A stretch of 12,523 nucleotides of DNA from Solobacterium sp. (GTDB lineage: Bacteria; Bacillota_I; Bacilli_A; Erysipelotrichales; Erysipelotrichaceae), in NCBI GenBank assembly GCA_017419465.1, contig JAFOLE010000085.1, forward strand, positions 1 to 12,523, read 5' to 3'. Each line of letters starts with the position of its first letter. Position 1 is the stretch's first letter. Below, one piece after another: positions 7,314 to 12,523 of the stretch. Below the pieces are notes generated by a model, which was not told where the DNA came from, made no database searches, and saw only the letters and a list, made by a program, of their open reading frames with translations. Both the position numbers and the translations under genes were made by a program.

Positions 7314-7444
7314 TCTCGTTCTCTGCAGCAGTACTTCTGCTTTTCTTTCTTCTTGTTTGGGATCACCTGATGGCCGCATGCAGGTAATGCAGCATTCATC
7401 TTTGGGTTAGCCACTCGGTATATCGTCCCTTGTTTTCTTCTCAT
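7295..7444 (-). CDS. 49-residue basic Cys-rich small protein
   Basis: The ATG at 7444 lies 10 bases after a perfect AGGAGG (7460-7455 on this strand), and the frame ends at TGA (7297-7295) inside a terminator-like hairpin. The product starts MRRKQGTIYRVANPKM, then has PACGHQ (Cys23, His25) and a Lys-rich linker to YCCRERECR (Cys39, Cys40, Cys45). The Cys/His spacing could bind one zinc ion, and the basic charge would suit nucleic-acid binding; both are inference. I do not recognise the family. It lies downstream of the HIRAN fragment on the same strand and directly after a large inverted repeat that could control it. An earlier ATG at 7449 is followed at once by a stop. Confidence 0.55.
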   Translation of the reverse strand: MRRKQGTIYRVANPKMNAALPACGHQVIPNKKKEKQKYCCRERECRALM

Positions 7445-7460
7445 TTCATCACTCCCTCCT

Positions 7461-7569
7461 AGAAAGAAAAAACGATGAATAGTTTCATTGATGAAACCGG
7501 AACAGTGCGTTTATTCCGGAGATCTTAACGGCAGAAATGCCGAAAAGACGCAATGAACTATTTATCGTT
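7461..7569. promoter_or_regulatory. branched structured element (19-bp closing stem, two inner hairpins)
   Basis: AACGATGAATAGTT (7471-7484) and CATTG (7486-7490) pair with CAATG...AACTATTTATCGTT (7551-7569): 19 pairs, one bulged T and one G.T. Inside are CCGGAA/TTCCGG (7497-7502/7514-7519) and CGGCA-GAAA-TGCCG (7529-7542), forming a three-way junction. The GAAA tetraloop and the G.T pair favour a plus-strand RNA. On the minus strand the closing stem runs into a pyrimidine tract with a run of six Ts and then into the ribosome site of the 49-codon gene, as a leader attenuator would. The direction of function is not settled. Confidence 0.6.
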
Positions 7570-7670
7570 GAATTCATACACATATTACTTCAGAAAGGAA
7601 TTATCAGAATTACATGACTTGCCAACGCTCTCCTTTTTATATGCATCTTGAAACTTGTTGATTATAGATA

Positions 7671-7829
7671 TCAATAGCCATATTTTGATCCCTTCTCGGA
7701 AAAGACTGCGATTGCGTCGTCATCATATTCGTTCTGAACTCTCTTAAGGATCAGAGTTGTCCCGGGATTGCAGAATCCTGCCGCGTTATAGTCGTCCAAA
7801 TGGGTCACTGTGATGTATGTTTTCGTCAT
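7671..7829 (-). pseudogene. HIRAN-domain protein, C-terminally truncated
   Basis: The 52-residue frame (ATG at 7829, stop at 7673-7671) reads MTKTYITVTHLDDY, GFCNPGTTLILKR, NEYDDDAIAVF and ends KYGY. It matches the first two thirds of a HIRAN domain: the Phe/Gly loop, the L.L.r..NeYD..AI.V core and the GY turn. HIRAN domains bind DNA ends or stalled forks in helicases and also occur alone in small bacterial proteins. Family members normally continue past GY (often with VANS); here a TGA follows directly and no other frame restores the end, so it is probably truncated. AGGTGAG a few bases before the ATG is a good ribosome site. It may still make a short peptide. Confidence 0.6.
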
Positions 7830-7846
7830 AAATCTCACCTCACGCC

Positions 7847-7875
7847 TTTATAATAGAAATAGCAAATTGCAAAAA
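7847..7875 (-). promoter_or_regulatory. candidate promoter for the HIRAN fragment
   Basis: On the minus strand TATAAA (7852-7847) lies 17 bases after TTTTTG (7875-7870). The start site would fall next to the ribosome site, so the leader would be very short. The plus strand reads TATAAT at 7849-7854, so the box could also serve rightward transcription. Confidence 0.3.
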
Positions 7876-7901
7876 AAGTGGCCAAGCCTTTGGAGCCGAG
7901 G

Positions 7902-8012
7902 ATGATTGATTATGAGTCTTGCGCTAATGATTTTGAAAACTATCTTGTTCTCCAAAATAAGGAGCTAAAGCGATTAACATCTGAAAAGAAACTCAGCTGG
8001 TATATCAGATGA
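7902..8012 (+). CDS. 36-codon open frame, doubtful
   Basis: From the ATG at 7902, with GGAG seven bases upstream, a 36-residue frame rich in Lys, Leu and Asn runs to TGA at 8010-8012. It contains DFENYLVLQNKELKRL, possibly helical. The frame is open upstream only to a TAG at 7860. No family is recognised; it may be a remnant of a larger gene or chance. Confidence 0.2.
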   Translation: MIDYESCANDFENYLVLQNKELKRLTSEKKLSWYIR

Positions 8013-8144
8013 GCGGCACCATGAGATGATCTCTCAATAAACAGATCCGGTTGATTGACTGTGCTGCCGTTAAGCGGAAGCGAAAATGTACAGCAGGTCA
8101 TGATATGGCCGGGCTGAAGCGGCATCCTTCGTACGAAGCAGCTC

Positions 8145-8270
8145 CGTAACAGATCAGGGAATCTGTTAGTGCCTGAGCTAACATGCGGTCAATTCTATTG
8201 ATTGTGATGAACTTAGGAAAAGCAGTATTAGCCCTAAGAACCCCGCGACTTAAGTCGTCGGGAGCGGTCA
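8145..8270 (+). mobile_element. orphan IS200/IS605-type right end with omega-RNA-like scaffold
   Basis: The stretch carries a chain of hairpins as in the 3' ends of TnpB (IS1341-type) elements: TAACAGAT/ATCTGTTA (8147-8154/8161-8168), alternative TGTTAG/CTAACA (8164-8169/8178-8183), CTTAGG/CCTAAG (8212-8217/8233-8238), and a terminal stem CCCG-CGACTTAAGTCG-T-CGGG (8242-8262). It closes with GAGCGGTCA (8262-8270). In living elements this end is the transposase hairpin and also the scaffold of the TnpB guide RNA; the bases just after it (from 8271) serve as guide. No TnpB or TnpA gene remains here. The element match is from remembered motifs; the hairpins themselves are directly visible. Confidence 0.55.
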
Positions 8271-8298
8271 GGGTACAGGATAGGCATCATGCTTCCTA

Positions 8299-8307
8299 TG
8301 GTATAAT
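8299..8307 (+). promoter_or_regulatory. extended -10 promoter of the kinase/binding-protein operon
   Basis: TGGTATAAT is a perfect extended -10 element (TG-n-TATAAT, box at 8302-8307), with no recognisable -35. Transcription would start near 8314 and leave about a 40-base leader. It lies 29 bases beyond the putative IS right end. Confidence 0.65.
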
Positions 8308-8354
8308 TCAATACATCATTAGATACTTTTATTAAAGAAATCGGACTGACTCGT

Positions 8355-10925
8355 ATGGAAAAGAATGTGCGGGAAGAAGCGCAGGGCACAATGAAGAAAT
8401 CATGGTTCATTCTTTTCAATGTGCTCATTATGATGGCACTGCTGGCTTTCGTGGTTTTTTATACGCGCTATACGAGCAGGAATACAGAAAAACGGCAGAT
8501 CGAACACTTTGAAAACACCACGATCACAATGGAACATGTCACCGAGAATTATCTCGAGGGTGAACAGCGCATCTGCGATGTCTGGGCGCACTATATCAAC
8601 AGTAAAGACATGTCCATTGATGATGCCGTCTCATACATCCGGATCTCCCATGTGCTGCCAAATGCATCCGCGCATATTGTGTTTGCGGATACGCTGATCG
8701 GTCTGTCCACAAGACCGCGGCGTGATGATGCGAATGATTATACTGTCACCTATGAACGGACGGGTCTTCTGAACAATGTGAGCTGGATCGATGATATCGG
8801 AGAATCCATCAACATCTCCCGTGCCTATACGAACCCGATCAACGGTGAACAGTCCATTGCCTTCTGCAATAAAGTGACCGTTCATGATCCGGAGACAGAT
8901 ATTCTCCGGGATGCCATCCTGCTGCGTGTGCTGCCGTTAGCAGAACTGCAGCAGAAGTGGGTCTTCCCCCAGGAGGAATTTGAGACTGCCGAACTTTCCA
9001 TGATCGATGCGGCAGGCGATTATATCATCAAAGACCATTCGTTCAAGAACTCCAGTTTCTTCGAGTTTTACCGGTCATACAACAGCAGTGATACCGCAAC
9101 GGCGAAGGCACTCTTTGAAAAGATAAGTTCCTCGACCGGTTCATTCACAATGCTGAACTCCCGCGGGGAGGAATGCATCCTTGCCTATACCCCGGTTGAA
9201 GCAGCAGGGGAATGGACGCTTCTCAATATGATGCCGATCCGTGATCTGATCGTAAACAACGAAGACTGGATGCTGATCGGGTTTGTATCGTTAGGCCTGC
9301 TGATCCTGTTCGTGGTTGATATGGCCGTCATGCTGCTGTTCAACAGACAGCTGCAGGAAGCGGCTACCGAAGCCGCAGCGGCCAACAAGGCAAAGACAGA
9401 CTTCCTCTCCACGATGTCGCATGATATTCGCACACCGATGAACGCGATCATCGGTCTTACAACACTGGCGGAAAAGAATCTCGGCGATAAGGATCTGGTG
9501 GGAGAACATCTCAGGAAGATCTCAATGGCCAGCAATCATCTGCTGACACTGATCAACGATATTCTCGACATCTCCAAAGTCGAAAGCGGAAGACTGAGCC
9601 TCAGCCCGCTGACCTTCTCCATTGCCGAGACGATGGAAAATCTCGTGAATCTGTCGCAGCCGATGGTCAAGGAAAAGAACATCGACTTCAACTTCCGTAT
9701 CGGCCGGATGGACAGGGAGTACTTCTACGCAGATCAGCTGCGTCTGAATCAGATCTTTATCAACATCCTGTCCAATGCGATCAAATACACGGAGCCCGGC
9801 GGAAAAGTCAATGTGGACGTGTACGAAGAGGACAGCGAGAAACCCGACTGCGTACGGCTGGTCTACCGGGTCGCTGATACCGGTATGGGTATGAGTCCCG
9901 AGTTCATGGAAACCATGTATCAGCCGTTCTCACGTCAGACAGACAGCCGTGTCAACAGTATTCAGGGAACCGGTCTCGGACTTGCCATCACAAGGCAGAT
10001 GGTCGATCTGATGGGCGGTACGATTGACTGTCAGAGTGAGCAGGGCAAAGGAACGACATTCACCGTAGCACTGGATCTTCCGGTCGCAGAGCGGCAGAGA
10101 GAAGATATGACGCTTGAGCCGATGGATGTGCTGATCGTCGATGACGATGAGATCCTTCTTGAAACGACAGTGGATGCACTGCAGTCACTCGGTGTGACTG
10201 CCGAGTGTGCAAGAAGCGGAAAAGAAGCGCTCGAAAAAATCACGCAGCGGCATGCGGCAGGCAATGACTACAGTGTTGTGATCGTTGACTGGAAGATGCC
10301 GGATCTTGACGGTATTGAAACGACCCGCCGGATCCGCACAGAACTGGGCGAAGACACACCGGTTCTGCTGGTATCCGCATATGACGTATCGGATATTGAA
10401 GATATGGCGAAGGAGGCCGGCGCAAACGGCTTCGTCAGCAAACCCCTCTTCCGCTCCAAGCTGTACGATAAGATCAACACGATTCTCGGAAACGAGGCGA
10501 CGTCCGTGGAGCCGGAGAATGACTACTCCGACCTGAAGGGACTGAGCATACTCATTGCCGAGGATAACGATATCAACTGGGAGATCATCTCCGACATGCT
10601 CAGCATGCATGAGATCACGACAGAGCGTGCCAAAAACGGACGCATCTGTGTGGATAAGATGCGGCAGGCGGAAGAAGGAAGCTATGCCCTCATCTTTATG
10701 GATATCCAGATGCCGGAGATGAACGGTCTTGAAGCCACAAGGGCGATCCGCAAGCTGGATAACCCGTGGGCGGCCAGCATTCCGATCATCGCCATGACGG
10801 CAGACGCATTCTCGGAGAATGTCACTGAGTGCATGAATGCCGGCATGAACGGACACATCGCAAAACCGATCGATATTAACCTTGTTATTAAGGAGATTCG
10901 CAGAATCAAGGAGAAAAAATCATGA
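8355..10925 (+). CDS. hybrid sensor histidine kinase with two receiver domains
   Basis: The 856-residue membrane kinase has TM1 (about 17-36), an extracellular sensor of about 270 residues, TM2 (about 306-329), HisKA with the SHDIRTP motif (phospho-acceptor His356), and HATPase with the N box (Asn474), DTGMGM (508-513) and GTGLGL (538-543). Two receiver domains follow: REC1 (about 590-712; DDD 596-598, Asp645, Lys697) and REC2 (about 729-850; ED 736-737, Asp783, Lys837). All key catalytic residues are present. There is no HPt or DNA-binding output, so signal must leave through a separate partner not seen here. The ATG at 8355 has a weak ribosome site; the ATG at 8391 (MKKSWFILFN), just before TM1, is a good alternative start. 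The stop overlaps the next start as ATGA, pointing to joint work with the binding lipoprotein. Confidence 0.93.
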   Translation: MEKNVREEAQGTMKKSWFILFNVLIMMALLAFVVFYTRYTSRNTEKRQIEHFENTTITMEHVTENYLEGEQRICDVWAHYINSKDMSIDDAVSYIRISHVLPNASAHIVFADTLIGLSTRPRRDDANDYTVTYERTGLLNNVSWIDDIGESINISRAYTNPINGEQSIAFCNKVTVHDPETDILRDAILLRVLPLAELQQKWVFPQEEFETAELSMIDAAGDYIIKDHSFKNSSFFEFYRSYNSSDTATAKALFEKISSSTGSFTMLNSRGEECILAYTPVEAAGEWTLLNMMPIRDLIVNNEDWMLIGFVSLGLLILFVVDMAVMLLFNRQLQEAATEAAAANKAKTDFLSTMSHDIRTPMNAIIGLTTLAEKNLGDKDLVGEHLRKISMASNHLLTLINDILDISKVESGRLSLSPLTFSIAETMENLVNLSQPMVKEKNIDFNFRIGRMDREYFYADQLRLNQIFINILSNAIKYTEPGGKVNVDVYEEDSEKPDCVRLVYRVADTGMGMSPEFMETMYQPFSRQTDSRVNSIQGTGLGLAITRQMVDLMGGTIDCQSEQGKGTTFTVALDLPVAERQREDMTLEPMDVLIVDDDEILLETTVDALQSLGVTAECARSGKEALEKITQRHAAGNDYSVVIVDWKMPDLDGIETTRRIRTELGEDTPVLLVSAYDVSDIEDMAKEAGANGFVSKPLFRSKLYDKINTILGNEATSVEPENDYSDLKGLSILIAEDNDINWEIISDMLSMHEITTERAKNGRICVDKMRQAEEGSYALIFMDIQMPEMNGLEATRAIRKLDNPWAASIPIIAMTADAFSENVTECMNAGMNGHIAKPIDINLVIKEIRRIKEKKS

Positions 10926-12216
10926 AAAAGCTGATCTGCACCTTTTTGTTCCTCTGTATGTCAGTCACGCTTGGCGCCTGCGGCCAGAAACCGCAGGAGG
11001 AGGCAGCACCGGAGGCCGGATTTAAGCCGGCGCTCGACACCGCGACGGACTGCAGTATCACGGTAGCCGGAAGCTACGACAACTTTGAAGCACTGGAAGC
11101 GAATTTGACCGGTTCAACGAGTTCTATCCGAATGTGCAGCTGAGTTATGTCAAACTCGATGACTATAACAATGTGCTGGGCACAGTGCTCGAAGGCAATG
11201 ACAACCCCAACATCTTCTTCTCCTATACCTGGATGATGGGAAATGAAAAGTACGATAAAGTCGTTGCGCATATGGAAGATCTTTCCGATCCTGCCCTGGG
11301 ACTGAACCTTGACTGCATCCGCCCGGGTCTCATCAACCATGATGCGGAAGACCGTGTAAAGCTGATACCGGTATTCTCCAGAACCTACGGCATGCTGGTG
11401 AACAACGATCTGTTTGAAAAGGAAGGCCTCAGCATTCCTTCAACCCAGAAAGAACTGATGGATGTATGCGCACAGTTCCGCGACAAGGGCTATAGCAGCC
11501 CGATGATGGGCTACACCCTCAAATCATCCGGCAGCTTCATGTATACGATTGCTTATCCTCTGTTTACCGCAGCGCTTGCGGAAAACCCGGATGCGCTGAA
11601 GCTTGCCAATGATCTCGATCCCGCTGCCGGAGAATATATGCGTCCGGCACTGGAAGCGGTACAGCAGCTGATCTCAGACGGCTGCATTGATGTGGCAGAA
11701 TGTGACAAGATCGAAGACAACTATACCGAAGTGATCCTGCGCTTCTTTGAAGGCGATGTGCCGATGATGATCTGCATGGCAGATACTGTTTCCGGAACAA
11801 AGAAACGGGAAAGCCAGTCAGAGGCATTCACCAAGACACCGTTCACATACACATTTGTCCCGATCCCGACAACAGAAGACGGCGTAACGTTCATCGATAG
11901 TCCTTCCATACAGTTCTCTGTAAACAAAGACTGTGAAAATCTGGATATGACCAATGAATTCATGCGTTTCCTGGTCGCAACGGAAGAACTGAATGCAATG
12001 GCTTCGGTGAAGCGTCTGGTAACACCGACCACAGATCTGTCTGTGGATGCGATCTATGCGCCGTTTGCGGCAGTACCTTCTGAGCGCATCTTCTCCCCGG
12101 AAGCGATCGGCATCACGGATCCGCTTACCGTTCAGATCCGCGTGGCATCGTTCGAGGTCGGAAAAGGGACACTCTCTGTGGATGAGGCCATCGCAAAATA
12201 CGGCAGCTTTGAGTAA
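10922..12216 (+). pseudogene. solute-binding lipoprotein (family 1-like), broken by a frameshift
   Basis: The N-terminal part (ATG at 10922, 8 bases after AAGGAG) has a lipoprotein signal peptide with lipobox LGAC and Cys20, then an acidic/Pro linker and SITVAGSYDNFEALEA. At GCGAATTT (11099-11106) the frame changes: read as is, it ends at TGA (11141-11143) after 73 residues, while the frame one base back gives EFDRFNEFYPNVQLSYVK and runs to TAA at 12214-12216. One extra G would restore a normal 431-residue extracellular binding protein of the carbohydrate-ABC type (TYGMLVNNDLFEKEG, VDEAIAKYG at the end). No ABC permease or ATPase is in view. Placement behind the kinase suggests a ligand-presenting partner. 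The break is either a true mutation or a sequencing/assembly error. Confidence 0.85.
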
Positions 12217-12240
12217 CATCCGCTTCTGAGGCATGGTCTC

Positions 12241-12325
12241 CAAATTCTGTGGGGGATAGGTCAAATTCCATGGGGGCCACTATGGGGGACCTCAAGGAAA
12301 AAGTCCTGAATCCATGGGGGACCAA
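12241..12325 (+). repeat. cluster of four TGGGGG-centred repeats
   Basis: Four related units follow the binding-protein gene: CAAATTCTGTGGGGGATAGG (12241), CAAATTCCATGGGGGCC (12262), CTATGGGGGACCTCAA (12280) and GAATCCATGGGGGACCAA (12308). The consensus is about AATTCCATGGGGGACC, and the TGGGGG cores start at 12250, 12271, 12283 and 12315. Irregularly spaced repeats of this kind occur at the ends of IS21-type elements, but no transposase gene is visible on either side. The remainder of 12217-12523 holds only the two terminators below. Confidence 0.65.
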
Positions 12326-12336
12326 GGCAAAAAATG

Positions 12337-12382
12337 AAAGAAGCTTACAGAGAGGTGATGACTTCAATGTAAGCTTCTTTTT
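12337..12382 (+). terminator. strong, probably bidirectional intrinsic terminator
   Basis: AAAGAAGCTTACA (12337-12349) pairs perfectly over 13 bases with TGTAAGCTTCTTT (12368-12380) around an 18-base loop, with five Ts at 12378-12382. On the opposite strand an A-rich flank (12329-12334) gives a matching T-run. It would end the kinase/binding-protein transcript about 120 bases past the last stop. Confidence 0.85.
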
Positions 12383-12436
12383 GGTTCTTGCAAATCTGGT
12401 GTTGATGAAGAGATCAGATAAATAGCGAGACATTAG

Positions 12437-12468
12437 GACATGGTACAGAAGAATGTGCCATGTCTTTT
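12437..12468 (+). terminator. second hairpin with T-rich tail
   Basis: GACATGGTAC (12437-12446) pairs with GTGCCATGTC (12455-12464) with one G.T pair and an 8-base loop, followed by TTTTGTT. It is a backup terminator or the end of a transcript from the right-hand side region. Confidence 0.6.
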
Positions 12469-12523
12469 GTTATTGAAACGGACCATAGTGTTAGCGATAA
12501 GAAGGATTCTGACCTTGAATGAA

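Larger units (their letters stand above)
7200..8354. other. gene-poor remnant island
   Basis: About 1.15 kb without a full-length gene. It is visibly more AT-rich than its flanks. It holds, left to right, a broken zinc-ribbon fragment, a 49-codon gene, a long inverted repeat and a truncated HIRAN gene (all reading leftwards), a 36-codon open frame, and an IS200/IS605-like right end. I see nothing assignable in 7570-7670 and 8013-8144. The mixture suggests accumulated leftovers of mobile or phage DNA between two stable operons. Confidence 0.6.

Noticed and set aside
5805..7379. 524-codon minus-strand open frame
   Set aside because: It lies antisense to the CapA-like and esterase genes, whose motifs are clear. 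Its His/Arg/Ile-rich composition is typical of a shadow frame. Only its first part (7242-7313) shows a real motif and is listed separately.
7471..7569. hammerhead ribozyme or integron attC site
   Set aside because: TTGATGA at 7488 resembles CUGAUGA, but the following GAAA core segment is not in place. GTTGAAT fits one attC end, but the partner RYYYAAC is absent.
7940..8125. 61-codon minus-strand open frame
   Set aside because: No ribosome site, no domain and composition without pattern; it overlaps unassigned remnant DNA.
11099..11106. programmed -1 frameshifting as an explanation of the broken lipoprotein gene
   Set aside because: No X-XXY-YYZ slippery heptamer lies at the join, and no reason exists for such control in a binding protein. 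A mutation or read error is simpler.
1..12523. CRISPR array, tRNA or rRNA genes
   Set aside because: No regularly spaced identical repeats, and no tRNA cloverleaf or rRNA signature seen in any part of the window.

Overview
This is a chromosomal segment of moderate GC with strong Shine-Dalgarno sites, sigma-A-type promoters and intrinsic terminators. It looks like a low-GC Gram-positive bacterium (Bacillota), possibly a host-associated Erysipelotrichia or Clostridia member. The lineage is an inference from protein style (CapA-like protein, lipoprotein solute-binding protein, multi-domain hybrid kinase); no rRNA or taxonomic marker is present.

Layout. (1) 1-2304: a zinc-ribbon Nudix hydrolase (+) meets, stop codon to stop codon, an unusual 575-residue minus-strand protein. 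That protein joins a sigma-70-like cytoplasmic half, one membrane helix and an extracellular NlpC/P60-like half. (2) 2419-3519: a Gfo/Idh/MocA-type oxidoreductase, closed by a clear terminator. (3) 3634-7199: a tight plus-strand operon of a DUF4177-like small protein, a GH13 alpha-amylase-family enzyme, a membrane-anchored CapA-like metallophosphatase-fold protein and an HSL-type esterase. (4) 7200-8354: a gene-poor island holding minus-strand remnants (a truncated HIRAN-domain protein, a 49-residue Cys-rich small protein and a broken zinc-ribbon fragment), a strongly structured element, and what looks like the orphan right end/omega-RNA scaffold of an IS200/IS605-family (TnpB) element. (5) 8299-12216: an extended -10 promoter, a hybrid sensor histidine kinase with two receiver domains, and an overlapping sugar-type solute-binding lipoprotein gene broken by a one-base frameshift. 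(6) 12217-12523: TGGGGG-centred repeats and two intrinsic terminators, with no gene.

How they work together. The kinase and the binding lipoprotein overlap by ATGA and probably form a ligand-sensing pair, with the lipoprotein presenting a solute to the kinase's extracellular domain. As written here, the lipoprotein would be truncated after residue 60. The GH13/CapA/esterase operon mixes cytoplasmic carbohydrate and ester hydrolysis with a surface protein; no shared pathway can be proven. The sigma/NlpC fusion could couple transcription to the cell wall, but its sigma region 2 is degenerate. It is the most interesting single gene in the window.
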